A program made the position numbers and the translations under genes. This document shows positions 7,625 through 17,200 of a stretch of 34,333 nt of DNA, in pieces; the first letter of the stretch is position 1; each line of letters opens with the position of its first letter. The notes below the pieces were generated by a model, which was given only the letters and a program-made list of their open reading frames with translations, was not told where the DNA came from and searched no databases. Source of the DNA: an uncultured Rhodospirillales bacterium (GTDB lineage Bacteria > Pseudomonadota > Alphaproteobacteria > Reyranellales > Reyranellaceae); contig CADECW010000078.1 of NCBI GenBank assembly GCA_902825855.1, positions 1 to 34,333 on the forward strand. The letters run 5' to 3'.

Positions 7625-8221
7625 TTGAAACTCGGCATCGTCTCCGATCTCCACTGCAACATCGACGGCCTCGATCGCGCCCTCGCGATCATGGGCCCGA
7701 TCGATGGGCTGCTGTGTCTCGGCGACAGCATCTACGAATACGCCTTCTCGAACGCGGTGATCGGCCGGCTGCGCGAACTCGACGCGATAACCATCCTCGG
7801 CAATCACGAGGAAATCTTCCTCGGCGCAGCCGGCGTGCGGGCGCGTTCCCGGGCGGAGATCGACCGCTCGTCGCTCGCCTGGCTCGCCGAGCGGCCGCAT
7901 CGGCACGAGCTGCGGATCGGCGGCAAGCGCATCCTGATGGTGCACTCGACGCCATGGGAGCCGCGCGGCAGCTACGTGCTGCCATCGAGCTCCGAGCTGG
8001 AACGCTTCGGCGAGGCCGACGCCGACATCGTGCTCTACGGCCATACCCACCGGCAGGTCGTCCGTCGCATCGGCCGGGTGCTGGTGGTCAATCCCGGCTC
8101 GGCCGGTGAAGGCCGCGACCCGCGCAACGGCGGGCAGTTGAGCTGCGCCGTGCTGGACACGGTGACGGAGGAAGTCGTGGTGCGCGATTTCCCGGCGCGG
8201 CCCCTTCGAGCTAGCCCTTGA
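7625..8221 (+). CDS. Calcineurin-like metallophosphoesterase (YfcE/MJ0936-type)
   Basis: 198 aa. The metal-binding motifs appear in order: SDLHCN (Asp, His), GDSIYEY (Asp), GNHE (Asn, His), a later His in MVHSTP, and YGHTHR near the C-terminus, followed by the NPGS.G.GRDP loop typical of the small YfcE-type phosphodiesterases. Two metal ions would hydrolyse a phosphodiester; the substrate is unknown. The domain begins at residue 1 (KLGIVSDLH), so the only start that fits is TTG 7625; the next in-frame ATG would remove the first metal motif. The 3' end overlaps the end of the convergent permease gene by 11 bp. Confidence 0.85.
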   Translation: MKLGIVSDLHCNIDGLDRALAIMGPIDGLLCLGDSIYEYAFSNAVIGRLRELDAITILGNHEEIFLGAAGVRARSRAEIDRSSLAWLAERPHRHELRIGGKRILMVHSTPWEPRGSYVLPSSSELERFGEADADIVLYGHTHRQVVRRIGRVLVVNPGSAGEGRDPRNGGQLSCAVLDTVTEEVVVRDFPARPLRASP

Positions 8222-9065
8222 CCGCCCCTGCCGTCAGGCCGGACGACATGTAGCGGCGGAAGGCGTAGTAGATCGCCGCCGGCGGCAGGGCGTAGATGAA
8301 GCCCGCCGTCATCAGCAGCTCCCAGGGCGAATCGTCCGCCGACAGGAAGTTGCCCAGCGCGACCGGCAGCGTGATCGCCGTCTCGCGCGACAGCAGCAGG
8401 AAGGCGTAGAGATACTCGTTCCACGCCAGCAGGAGCGCATAGGTGCCGACGGCGATCAGCGACGGCACCATCAGCGGGATGTAGATCAGGCGGAACATCT
8501 GGAACGGCGAGGCGCCGTCGATCAGCGCGGCCTCGTCGAGCTCAACCGGCAGCTTGTCCGACGCCTGGCGCAGGATCCAGATGGCGTAGGGCGACGCCAC
8601 CGTCACCATGGCCAGCACCAGCGCCCAGTCGTTGTTCAGCAGGCCGTACATGCCCATCGTCTTGTACATCGGCACGGCGAGGAAGGCGGCCGGGATGAAA
8701 TAGGTGAACAGCGCCAGGTTCATCACCAGGCGCCCGCCCTTCATGCGGAGCCGGCTGATGGCGAAGGCCGCGGCGCTCGCGATCAGCAGCGTCAGCACCG
8801 CCGTGCCGGCCGAGATCACCAGCGAATTGAACATCTGCAGCCAGAAATTGTAGAGGAAGTGGTGCTTCTGGCTGAACACGATCTCGAAGTTGCGCAGCGT
8901 CGGGCTGGTCGGCCAGAGCTGACCGGAAAAGGCCGCATCCTTCGGCGAGATCGCGAACAGGAACATGTGGTAGATCGGGATCAGGGTCCACAGAAAGACC
9001 GGGATGCCGACCAGCAGGAGGGCGGCCTCCGTGCTGACGCCACGCATGATGCCGCGCAGTCTCAT
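8211..9065 (-). CDS. ABC transporter permease, MalG/UgpE-type
   Basis: 284 aa, six predicted membrane segments, the first at about residues 14-34 (LLLVGIPVFLWTLIPIYHMF). The cytoplasmic EAA loop that docks the ATPase reads ELDEAALIDGASPFQMFRLIYIPLMVP. This is the second permease of a carbohydrate-type importer (CUT1 class). Its ATG overlaps the stop of the first permease (ATGA), so the two are translationally coupled. The 3' end overlaps the phosphoesterase on the other strand by 11 bp, leaving no room for a downstream ATPase gene. Confidence 0.9.
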   Translation of the reverse strand: MRLRGIMRGVSTEAALLLVGIPVFLWTLIPIYHMFLFAISPKDAAFSGQLWPTSPTLRNFEIVFSQKHHFLYNFWLQMFNSLVISAGTAVLTLLIASAAAFAISRLRMKGGRLVMNLALFTYFIPAAFLAVPMYKTMGMYGLLNNDWALVLAMVTVASPYAIWILRQASDKLPVELDEAALIDGASPFQMFRLIYIPLMVPSLIAVGTYALLLAWNEYLYAFLLLSRETAITLPVALGNFLSADDSPWELLMTAGFIYALPPAAIYYAFRRYMSSGLTAGAVKG

Positions 9066-9946
9066 CGGGACAGCCGCTTCATCATGAAGAACACCAGCGG
9101 CAGGATCAGCGGCAGGGCGCATACGATCGAGGCCATGGCGAGCCCGACCTGGTCGAGCCGCAGATAGCGGATCCCGAGCGTCGCCAGCACATGGGTGAGA
9201 TCGGCCGGGCCGCCGCCGGTCAGCAGGTAGACGCTGTTGAAGTCGCCGACCGTGAAGATCATCGAGAGCAGCGTGCAGGTCACGTAGAGCGTGCTGATCG
9301 ACGGCCAGGTGATGAAACGGAAGCAGTGCCAGCGCCCGGCCCCGTCGACCGACGCCGCCTCGTAGAGCTCGTGCGGGATGGCGAGACGGCCGGCCAGCAG
9401 GATCAGCGTCCAGAACGGCAGCGATTTCCAGATGTGGACCGCCATGGAGAGCGACAGCGCCAGCGTCGGGTCGTTCAGCCAGTTCGGGCCGTCGTCGCCC
9501 GTCAGCCTGAAGATCAGCGTGTTGATCACACCCCATTCGGGATTGAGCATGAAGCGGATCGACAGGATGGTGGGGATCGAGGGCACCGCCCAGGGCAGCA
9601 CGAACAGCACCGCCAGTACCTTCACCCACCAGCGCTTCTGGGCGAAGAAGCCCGACAGGAACAGCGCCATCACCATCTTGATGTTGATGGCCACGATCAG
9701 GAACACCAGGGTGTTGATGACCGTGCGCAGGAAGATCGGGTCGTCGGCCAGCTCGACGTAGAGATGCGGGCTGCGCGCCAGCCAGAAGGCGTAGCCGACC
9801 GGGAAGACGACGAAGCCCAGGAAGATCGCGATGTAGGGCGCGGTGAACAGCAGGCCCCAGACCTGCCTCTGCGACAGCGCGAAGCCGGCCCGCCCCGCGC
9901 GTGGCTTGGCGCGGGCCGCTTCGTCGATGGTCGTCGTTGCCGTCAC
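9062..9946 (-). CDS. ABC transporter permease, MalF/UgpA-type
   Basis: 294 aa. A polar N-terminal tail of about 30 residues precedes six membrane segments. The EAA loop is ELYEAASVDGAGRWHCFRFITWP, characteristic of the MalF-side permease of carbohydrate importers. It pairs with the downstream overlapping permease and the binding protein 25 bp upstream. The substrate is likely a sugar, polyol or glycerol-phosphate-like compound, but nothing in the sequence decides which. Confidence 0.9.
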   Translation of the reverse strand: MTATTTIDEAARAKPRAGRAGFALSQRQVWGLLFTAPYIAIFLGFVVFPVGYAFWLARSPHLYVELADDPIFLRTVINTLVFLIVAINIKMVMALFLSGFFAQKRWWVKVLAVLFVLPWAVPSIPTILSIRFMLNPEWGVINTLIFRLTGDDGPNWLNDPTLALSLSMAVHIWKSLPFWTLILLAGRLAIPHELYEAASVDGAGRWHCFRFITWPSISTLYVTCTLLSMIFTVGDFNSVYLLTGGGPADLTHVLATLGIRYLRLDQVGLAMASIVCALPLILPLVFFMMKRLSR

Positions 9947-9971
9947 TACGCGTCACCCACGTGAGGCAGGA

Positions 9972-11342
9972 TCAGCCCGCCACCTGCTTGATACGGGCGA
10001 TCAACTCGTCGACCGCCTTCTCGACCGAGACCTTCTCGTTGACCACGCGGTTCATCGCCTTGGCCCACACGTTCTCGTTGTTCAGGATGGTGAACTTGTA
10101 GTTCTTGGTGAACTCGAACGGCGTGGTGCCGGCCTTGAACTGGTCGTACACCGCCTTGCGATGCTTGTCGGCCTGCCAGAACGGGCTCTCCTGGCTCGCC
10201 TTGGTCACCGGGAACCAGCGGCCCAGCGCGCCTTCGACGTAGGGGCGGAGATTGTCCTCCTCGAGCATGAAGGTCAGGAACTCGCGGGCCCGCGCCTTGT
10301 TCTTGGAGCCGGCGAAGATCACGCCGACCTTCACGGCCGTACGGTAGACCATCGGCGAGCCGTCCGGCTTCTTGGGGAAGCCCGCGGTCGCGATCAGCTC
10401 GTCGTAGGCCTTCTTCCCGGCAGCGCGCTGCTCGGCGGTGAGCGCCTCGTTGTTGGCGTCGTCCAGCCACTTGGCGGCGATCGAGATCGTGTAGTTGTGC
10501 GTCATCGCGGTCGTCTTGTTGTGGAAGGCGACGTTGTTGTCGGGGTCCTTCCAGGTCGTCGACGACGGCGGCGAGCAGCCCTTGGTGTAGACGTCGGTGT
10601 AGTCCTTGAGCGCCTTGACCAGGCCTTCCTTGACCTTGGGATCGTCGACCAGCAGCTTGCCCGAATCGTCGACCAGCTTGACGTTGTAGGCGTCGACCCA
10701 GCTCAGGAACGACTGGAAGGAGTCGGTCGATTCCACGCCCATCGGGCTGCCGATGCCGTAGGTGCGCTGGCCTGTGGCCTTGCGCAGCGCCGGCTGAACC
10801 TTGTCGCACCAGAACGACCAATAGGCGGTCCAGTCGCCGGGAATGTCGCTTTCCTTGAAGCCGGCCTGGGCCAGCATGTCCTTCCAGTACTGGATGTGCA
10901 GGGTCTGCTGCTTCAGCGCAAAGCCGTAGTAGGCCTTCTTCTTGGCGACGTCGTTCCACAGGAACGCCGTTTCGATGGTGACCGGCGCGAAGCGGTCCTT
11001 CATCGGGCCGATGACGTCGGAAATGTCCTCGAGCTTGCCGTCGAACGCCCACTTGCCGGCGGTCTGCACGTCATAGGTATCGGAGTAGGCGATGTCGGGC
11101 GGCGTGCCGGCATCGAGCGCGGCCACCGACTTGGCATTCATGTCCTGGACGGCGTACTGCGAGAGCTCGACCTTGACCCCGGTCTTGGCCTCGAACTTCT
11201 TGATCGCGGCGTAGAGCGCCTCGTCCTCGGACTTGTAGAAGCCCTTCACCCACCACACGGTGAGCTTCTCCTGGGCGAAGCTCGGGCCCGCAGCCAGGGC
11301 GAACGTCAGTGCAGCAGCTGCAGCCAATACGCGGCGTCTCAT
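9972..11342 (-). CDS. ABC transporter extracellular solute-binding protein (family 1)
   Basis: 456 aa. Signal peptide at 1-22 (MRRRVLAAAAALTFALAAGPSFAQ, cleaved after FA). The mature protein opens with KLTVWWVKGFY, then FEAKTGVKVELSQY, the hallmark N-terminal lobe of family-1 sugar-binding proteins; a DMNAK...LDAGTPPDIAYSD segment and FLTFMLEED further support this. I chose the ATG at 11342 because AGAGGGAAC lies just upstream and the signal peptide starts there; the longer frame would add 47 unlikely residues. It is the first gene of the importer operon, with both permeases downstream. A perfect 16-bp palindrome lies about 90 bp upstream. Confidence 0.92.
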   Translation of the reverse strand: MRRRVLAAAAALTFALAAGPSFAQEKLTVWWVKGFYKSEDEALYAAIKKFEAKTGVKVELSQYAVQDMNAKSVAALDAGTPPDIAYSDTYDVQTAGKWAFDGKLEDISDVIGPMKDRFAPVTIETAFLWNDVAKKKAYYGFALKQQTLHIQYWKDMLAQAGFKESDIPGDWTAYWSFWCDKVQPALRKATGQRTYGIGSPMGVESTDSFQSFLSWVDAYNVKLVDDSGKLLVDDPKVKEGLVKALKDYTDVYTKGCSPPSSTTWKDPDNNVAFHNKTTAMTHNYTISIAAKWLDDANNEALTAEQRAAGKKAYDELIATAGFPKKPDGSPMVYRTAVKVGVIFAGSKNKARAREFLTFMLEEDNLRPYVEGALGRWFPVTKASQESPFWQADKHRKAVYDQFKAGTTPFEFTKNYKFTILNNENVWAKAMNRVVNEKVSVEKAVDELIARIKQVAG

Positions 11343-11429
11343 TGTTCCCTCTTGCGTTGTTGCCACACTCTCCGGGCGGCAGGGGCGAACGGATATCAGC
11401 CGGATGTATGGGTGTCGAGAAAAGTCATA

Positions 11430-11445
11430 TGCGACCAAGGTCGCA
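11430..11445. promoter_or_regulatory. Perfect 16-bp palindrome upstream of the ABC importer operon
   Basis: TGCGACC, AA, GGTCGCA: 7-bp arms with a 2-bp centre, 88-103 bp upstream of the binding-protein start on the minus strand. Size and symmetry fit the operator of a dimeric repressor, but no regulator gene is adjacent. Confidence 0.45.
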
Positions 11446-11574
11446 GCGGACACAACCGAACCGAATGAGCATACCGGGTGCATCGAGCAGCAACCGTCCA
11501 GTGGAATAGAGTGCCGCGGTCGAGCGAGATTGTGCGTGGCGAAATCGCCGCGAAGCGCCGGCCGAGCCTTGGAA

Positions 11575-11889
11575 TTAGGGCAGGTCCGCCGCCGGGTCGC
11601 GCTTCCGGTAGTTCGTCGGCGCCACCGCGGGTCGATCCACCTGCCGCTGGGTCCGCCGCAACGCGTCGAGTTCGATCTGGCTCTCGATCGCGAACAAGGT
11701 GACCTCGCGGTTCCCGCATTCCTTGCAGACGAAGGGCCGGCCGTAGAGCGAGCTTCGGTCGTCGTTGCCGGTCTTCAGCAAGCGGAAGGGCACGAGCCGG
11801 CGGTGGTCGTTACCGCACAACGCGACCAGGGGCAGGCCGCTGCGGCCACAAGCAGCGGAGCCGGGAGCATCGATGGGGAGATGGCGCAT
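11575..11889 (-). CDS. Small zinc-ribbon protein
   Basis: 104 aa, no signal peptide or membrane segment. Cysteines include AACGRSG near residue 15, ALCGNDH near residue 25 and FVCKECG near residue 52, resembling two half-sites of a zinc ribbon, although the second cysteine of the first half-sites is not a clean CxxC. The segment LYGRPFVCKECGNREVTLFAI is the best-preserved part, and the tail is basic. Start chosen at the ATG of MRHLPIDAP, where the compact domain begins; the longer frame adds arginine- and cysteine-rich sequence that looks like chance coding. Function unknown. It is upstream of the ABC operon on the same strand but separated by about 230 bp. Confidence 0.6.
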   Translation of the reverse strand: MRHLPIDAPGSAACGRSGLPLVALCGNDHRRLVPFRLLKTGNDDRSSLYGRPFVCKECGNREVTLFAIESQIELDALRRTQRQVDRPAVAPTNYRKRDPAADLP

Positions 11890-12153
11890 GCCGGCAGGGT
11901 AACGCCGCTGACCGACGCCGGTCCCATTGCATGCACGTGCTTGCACGATGCGACATAGCGGCGCGATCAAGTCAGCAGTGCAAGCAGCGCTTCGTTCACA
12001 TTGTGGCGACAGGCTGCACGGCAACACTATCCATAGGAAGCAACACGAGCCCTCCCATCCTCACGGTTGTGAGCAGCCCCATGTCTCACACGACCAACGT
12101 TGCAAAATTCGCCGCCTGCTCTAAAGGATCGGACAGGGGGAGAATTTAGTGTA

Positions 12154-12642
12154 ATGCGAATATTAGTATTAAGTATGTCATTAGTATTAAGTATGTCGAC
12201 GATGATCCTGGCCGCCTGCGCCGGCAGTGCTCCAGCGCCCGTTGCCGTGGTGCAGCCTCAGGATCGCCACATGGACTGCGCGGCGATCAATGCCTCCGGC
12301 AAGGAAGTGGCCGCGCTGCAATCGAGGCAGCAGTACCTGGCAACGCTTGCCGAACAGAGATGCGGTGCAGCGCCGCCTGTTCCGATTCGAACCATCCAGA
12401 TGGCTGCAACTACGGCACCTACCGCCCCCGCGCCTACCGCGTTTGTCGCTCCAGCGCCCGCGTCGACCGCGCTCACCTTCAAGGCCTCGGGCTCCGACTA
12501 CTTCACCGGCGAAGTTGCCGGCACGCAGATCGGCGACAGCATCCGAGTGTCCTTAAAGACCAGATCGGCAAGGGCCTGCAGCTACTCATTCGACCTGAGG
12601 CCAACGTTATCCGCCACACCGACTGAAATGCTCAAGGGATGA
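12154..12642 (+). CDS. Putative lipoprotein with duplicated signal-peptide segment
   Basis: 162 aa. The N-terminus MRILVLSMSLVLSMSTMILAACAGS is a lipoprotein signal peptide with lipobox LAAC; the lipidated cysteine is near residue 22. The hydrophobic core contains LVLSMS twice, made by an 18-bp tandem repeat in AT-rich DNA. The mature part has a Pro/Ala/Thr-rich linker (about 90-125), then a short domain (LTFKASGSDYFTGEVAGTQIGDSIRVSL) ending soon after. The abrupt end suggests it may be truncated. A GGGGGAG precedes the ATG by about 10 nt. Sixty bp separate it from the sigma factor gene on the same strand, so it may belong to that cluster. Confidence 0.65.
   Translation: MRILVLSMSLVLSMSTMILAACAGSAPAPVAVVQPQDRHMDCAAINASGKEVAALQSRQQYLATLAEQRCGAAPPVPIRTIQMAATTAPTAPAPTAFVAPAPASTALTFKASGSDYFTGEVAGTQIGDSIRVSLKTRSARACSYSFDLRPTLSATPTEMLKG
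12163..12198 (+). repeat. 18-bp in-frame tandem duplication
   Basis: TTAGTATTAAGTATGTCA is followed directly by TTAGTATTAAGTATGTCG (one mismatch, at the last base). It lies in the signal-peptide coding region and uses TTA and AGT codons that are rare elsewhere in this GC-rich window. Confidence 0.9.
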
Positions 12643-12701
12643 CCCGCCTTCCGGCTCGACCAGGATCTGGCGAGCCCATTCGAAGCTGCGTTTGAGGGAG
12701 A

Positions 12702-13316
12702 ATGTGGTTGGCGAGATCGGCGATACTGCCGGCAGAGCTTTCGGATGTCGAACTGGTCGAGAATGTCCTGCGAGGTACCCCGGGCGCCATCGACGCCTTC
12801 TACCACCGTCACAGCCGCCTGATTTATCACTGCATCCGCTCCCGGACGGGAGGACAGGATGTCGACGACATCTTTCAGGCCTTCTTCGAACGTCTGTTGA
12901 AGAGCGGCTTCCGGCCGTTGCAGCTTTGGCAGCGAGGCAGCTCGCTGCCGGTCTATCTTTCGAGCGTGATCCGCAATTTCGTGACGGACTTCCACCGTGC
13001 GAAGCGCCTGCGGGAGGAAGCGGTCGGCGGCACGATGGAGCTGGAGCCGCTCTCCGGCAACGAGGATGAGACGATCACCACGACCACTCAGCTCAAGGAG
13101 CTGAGGCACATCGGCGTTCGCGCCTGGGCCGTGCTCGAGGCCAGGGACCGCCGGCTGGTCTGCGATCGGCTGCATCGCGACCTCGACAACGAGACCATCG
13201 CGAGGCGCCTGAAACTGACGATCGGGGCGCTGCGGACCGCGATGTCGCGGGCGCAGGCGCGCTATCTCGCCCAGGTGCGGCGGCTGGCGCCGGAATTCTT
13301 TGCGGACAAGCCGTAA
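12702..13316 (+). CDS. ECF-type RNA polymerase sigma factor
   Basis: 204 aa. Region 2 spans about residues 15-100 (ELVENVLRGTPGAIDAFYHRH, then DVDDIFQAFFERLL in the core-binding helix and SSVIRNFVTDFHR in the -10 recognition helix). Region 4 spans about 140-195 (LEARDRRLVCDRL, NETIARRLKLTIGALRTAMSRA helix-turn-helix). There is no region 1 or 3, which defines the ECF group. AGGGAG at 12695-12700 is only 1 nt from the ATG but 7 nt from TTG 12708, so TTG may be the true start (two residues shorter). The next gene, on the same strand 48 bp on, has the layout of an anti-sigma factor. Confidence 0.88.
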   Translation: MWLARSAILPAELSDVELVENVLRGTPGAIDAFYHRHSRLIYHCIRSRTGGQDVDDIFQAFFERLLKSGFRPLQLWQRGSSLPVYLSSVIRNFVTDFHRAKRLREEAVGGTMELEPLSGNEDETITTTTQLKELRHIGVRAWAVLEARDRRLVCDRLHRDLDNETIARRLKLTIGALRTAMSRAQARYLAQVRRLAPEFFADKP

Positions 13317-13336
13317 CGACATGCCGACCGGGTCCG

Positions 13337-13357
13337 TCCTACTGGTCGATGGTAGGA
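13337..13357 (+). promoter_or_regulatory. Hairpin overlapping the ribosome-binding site of the putative anti-sigma gene
   Basis: TCCTAC (13337-13342) and GTAGGA (13352-13357) are a perfect 6-bp inverted repeat with a 9-nt loop. The right arm is part of GGTAGGA, the Shine-Dalgarno sequence 7 nt before the ATG at 13365. Folding would mask the ribosome-binding site and lower anti-sigma translation relative to sigma. This is inference from sequence only. Confidence 0.4.
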
Positions 13358-13364
13358 CCAAACC

Positions 13365-14216
13365 ATGAACCCGCGCCCGTCCGACGGAAGCAGCCAACCG
13401 GAGGCCGTTGACGAGGTCATGCTGGCCGTCCTGGCAAATCGCAGGCGCGACGCCGCCGTTCTGTCGGAAGACCTGGAACGGCTGCTCGACGACTGGGTCG
13501 CCGGGCGCCTCGCGCCGGATGACGCGGCACGCGCGGCGCACCTTGTCAGGCAGAATACCCTGGCAGTCGAACGCGTTCTCGAATTGCGACTGCGGACCGC
13601 TGCCAGCAGGAGTCCGCCGGTGCCGCAGCACCTCACCGCCCGTATCCTGAAGGCGAGCGCACCGCGCGGGGCATCGGCGAAGAGCGCCTGGTGGCGCTCG
13701 CTCGGCCGCTGGCAGTGGAGCATCGTCGGCGCGGCGGCGCTGGCGTCGACCCTGGTCGTCGTCGCCATGCCGATTCTGCAGCAGATCTTGAGCGGCAGCG
13801 GCCCACTGCAGGTGGCGATGGTGACGATCGACGACCGCAGCCCGCTGTTCGAAGCATCCGACCGCCGCATGAGGGGGACGGGCGCACCGCCAGCGCCCGC
13901 GACCGACCAGCGCTTCCGCGACGTCGACGTGCCGGTAGGCGTCCTCAAGAGCGTGCTGTCGGCTGCTTCCGCTCCATCGTCCGCAGCCGTTCGCGAGATC
14001 GAGGCTTTTCTGCCGGCCCTCGGAGATGCACGCGGACAACCCATCCGGATTATCGTCGACGCCGCCTTGCGCGAGAAAGTCGATGCGCTTCAGGCCGGCG
14101 ATCGCGTTCCGGTGCGTATCTACGACCTCAGGGATCCTCGGGCTGCCGAAATTCGCGCCGCGGTCAGGTCGATCGCCGACAGCAGGCGCGCCTACCTGCT
14201 GACGATCAAGCCGTGA
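13365..14216 (+). CDS. Putative anti-sigma factor, one membrane segment
   Basis: 283 aa. A cytoplasmic N-terminal part (1-115) is helical (SEDLERLLDDWVAGRLAPDDAARAAHLVRQN resembles the short helical bundle of anti-sigma domains, but has no zinc-binding His/Cys motif). A single membrane helix lies at about 116-138 (WQWSIVGAAALASTLVVVAM). The periplasmic remainder (140-283) contains QPIRIIVDAALREKVDALQAG and ends in a strand (RRAYLLTIKP). Position directly after an ECF sigma gene and this topology suggest an anti-sigma factor; family membership is not certain. The gene ends in GTGA, overlapping the start of the CHAT protein, so the two are translated together. Confidence 0.65.
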   Translation: MNPRPSDGSSQPEAVDEVMLAVLANRRRDAAVLSEDLERLLDDWVAGRLAPDDAARAAHLVRQNTLAVERVLELRLRTAASRSPPVPQHLTARILKASAPRGASAKSAWWRSLGRWQWSIVGAAALASTLVVVAMPILQQILSGSGPLQVAMVTIDDRSPLFEASDRRMRGTGAPPAPATDQRFRDVDVPVGVLKSVLSAASAPSSAAVREIEAFLPALGDARGQPIRIIVDAALREKVDALQAGDRVPVRIYDLRDPRAAEIRAAVRSIADSRRAYLLTIKP

Positions 14217-17200
14217 AGATCGAGGTGCCGGCGCGCATCGCACGTGCGGCCGGCATCCTCGTGATCCTGGCGTGCTTCGCCGTCGTGCTTCCGCGGCAGG
14301 CTGCGGCGCAGGATCAAGGCCTGCCCGCATCGGTCGAAAGGATCATGCGGCTTGTCGCCGACGGCAGGAACATCGACGCCGTCGACACGATCAAGACGAC
14401 CTTCGAGGCGACGTCAGAACGCCAGACCTTTTTCGTGTTTGCCGCTCACATGTGCGTCGCCTTGTCCGACGTCCACTGCGCCACCCATTTCGTCGCCCAC
14501 GACTCCGTGAAGGACCTGAAGGTCGGCGACGTCCACGCGTCGGTCATCGGCTACCGCAGCCTGCTCGCATGGTACATCGCCGTCATGGGCGGGAGCCCTG
14601 CGCCCCGCGAGCATGTGTTCGACCACGGCTTCCCCGTCGACGTCGTGAACCCCATCAACGCCCCTGTCCTCTTCGCGGAATTCCAGCTCCTGGCTGCCCG
14701 GCAGTCGCGACTCGCCTTCGACTTCGAGGCATCCCGCGACCACCTGGACAAGGCGCTGGCGAGCGCCCTCGTGCTGCAGAACGAGCGCTTCGATGCCCCT
14801 CGCCTCCTAGTGCGCATCGCGGGTCAGCTCCTGCACAACCATGACATCGAACGCGCCTTGAGGCTGGTTGCCGCCGCCGAGCCCATCCTACGGACGATTC
14901 CACCGGACAGCCTCCTGAACTTCGACGTCCTGCAGCTGCGCGCCACGCTGAACGGATACCGCAAGGACTTCGCCGCGGCCTCGCGCGATCTTCGGCAGGC
15001 GATCGCCCTGCTGGACCGCCTTCAGCTGAGGCCGGACCTGGCGGCCTCCCTGAAAGCTGTTGCGTACAACTACCTGCTGGGCATGGAGGCGCTGCGCGGC
15101 GACCGTGCCGCGGTGAACGACCTCCTGCAGTCGCATCCGCTGTTGGCTGCCAGGCCCGAGATCCTCAAACGCGGTTACTTCGCCAATGAAAGCGAGTTCC
15201 ATTTCGCCGTGACCGAGGAGTTCGCTCGTCTTCTCCTGAAGGACCGATCGGAGACCGGCTGGAACGACCTCCTGAAGATGCAGCCGAAATGGACGGCCGA
15301 TCCCGAAAGCCTCGCGGAGGTTCGTGCCTTCGCACAGGCGGCAATCGGGCTGCAGCAGGCAAGAATGGGCAAGCTCGAAGCCCGACGCGAATTCATCGAG
15401 GCGGCGCGGACGCGGCTCGGCACCCTGCAACAACGCCACGCGCAATCGGCCCATGCCGCGCCGCTTCCTTACTGGACCGACCAGCTGCTTCTGGAACTCG
15501 CGCTTGCCGCGACGCTTACGGAAACGACGCCGGACTACGAGCTCGTGCTCGGAGCGCACATCGCCCTCAACCGTTCGCTGGAGACCGGCCCCGACGACGT
15601 GCTCGCCAGCCAGGCCGTGGAGGCCTCGGACGAGCGCAAAAGGGCCGTGCAGGCCTTGCACACGATCGCCTATCAGCGCACGGCCTGGGAGAGGACGCAG
15701 CTCGCCGCGCTGGCCAGGCGTCTCTCGTCCCCGGACACGTACCCAGCGCCCTCCGACGCGACCTTCCGGCAACGCTACGAGGTTGTCCACACCGCGAGCG
15801 CTTTTGCCGAGCATCGGCAGCGCCTGCGTGCGGCGCTGTCGAGGGAGACGAGCCGGCAGAGCGCCAGCCGCGCGACGAGTCTCGCCGCGCTGAGGGAACT
15901 GCTGCTGCCGGATGAAGCACTCGTCTTCCATGTTCCGATGCTCGATCACACCGGCAAGGTTTGCGTGCGCACCGATCGCGTTGCCTCGTCGCTGCAGCGG
16001 TCGCGTGACAGCGACGCGGCAGATGCCCGCCTGCTGGGAGCTGCCTTGACGGACGATCATCCGCCGTCGATCGAAGCCGACAGCCAATACCCTGCGGACG
16101 CCGCCGTCCGGTTGGGCAAACTCCTGTTCGCCGGCCTGGAGGACTGCCTGCGCAGCGTACGGCGCGTCTACCACATCACAGGAGGTGTGCTGGCTCAGAT
16201 TCCGCCGGCAGCGCTCCTCGCCGAAGTGCCGCCGCGGCTGGGCACCGGCTTCGACCTGCGGCAAGCCCGCTGGCTGGTGCGCGACCATTCGTTCATCAAG
16301 ACCAGCTCGATCGACTCCTTCGTCGCCACCAGGAAGCTGTCGAAATACAGACGCGCGACCCTGGACTATCTCGGCGTCGGCGATCCGGTGCTCGCTATAC
16401 CGACAAATGCACTGTCGTCCCTGGCGGAGCTGCCCGAGACATCCGAGGAACTGCAGCGCGTCGGCCGCCTGTTCGAGAAATCCAGGGTGCGGATCCTGCG
16501 CCGCGACACCGCCAGTGAGGAGCATTTCAGGCTCCAGCCGCTGTCCGAATTCGACGTCATGCATTTCGCCACCCACGGGCTGATGCGCGAAGAGGTACCC
16601 GGCCTGCCCGAGCCGTCGCTGGTTCTCACGCCGGACCCCACGGGTGACGCCTTCAACGATGGGCTGCTGACGACCTCGCAGATCGCCGCGCTGTCGCTGC
16701 GGACCCGCCTCGTCGTTCTTTCTGCCTGCAACTCCGCAAGATACGAGGCCTCGATCGTCGAGAGCGGCATCCAGGGCCTGTCGACAGCCTTCACCATCGC
16801 GGGCGTGCCATCGACGATCGCCGCGCTCTGGCCGATCGACAGCTCGCTGACGCGCGATCTCATCATCGCCACGTTCCAGGCGGCGCGCGGCGACAGCGCC
16901 ATGCCGCTCGCCGACGCCCTGGCCGCCGCCATGCGCAGGCACCTCGAGGGCCCGACCCCTCGACCTTTGCTGCATCCGCGATTCTGGTCGGCGCTGGTCG
17001 TGCTTGGCGACGGCTCGATGAAGCTCGGTGCGGCCGAGCCTGGGGCTCAGCGGGATCTCGCTGCCTTCGCCGATGTCGGCATGGCGAGAAACGAGGAGAT
17101 CCTGTCCGCGGCGCCTGTCGGCGGCGAGGATGTTGCAAGCTCGACGATCGGTCCGTGGAACGGCAAGAGGTCGCCATCGCTGATTCGTCGCCAGAGGGCA

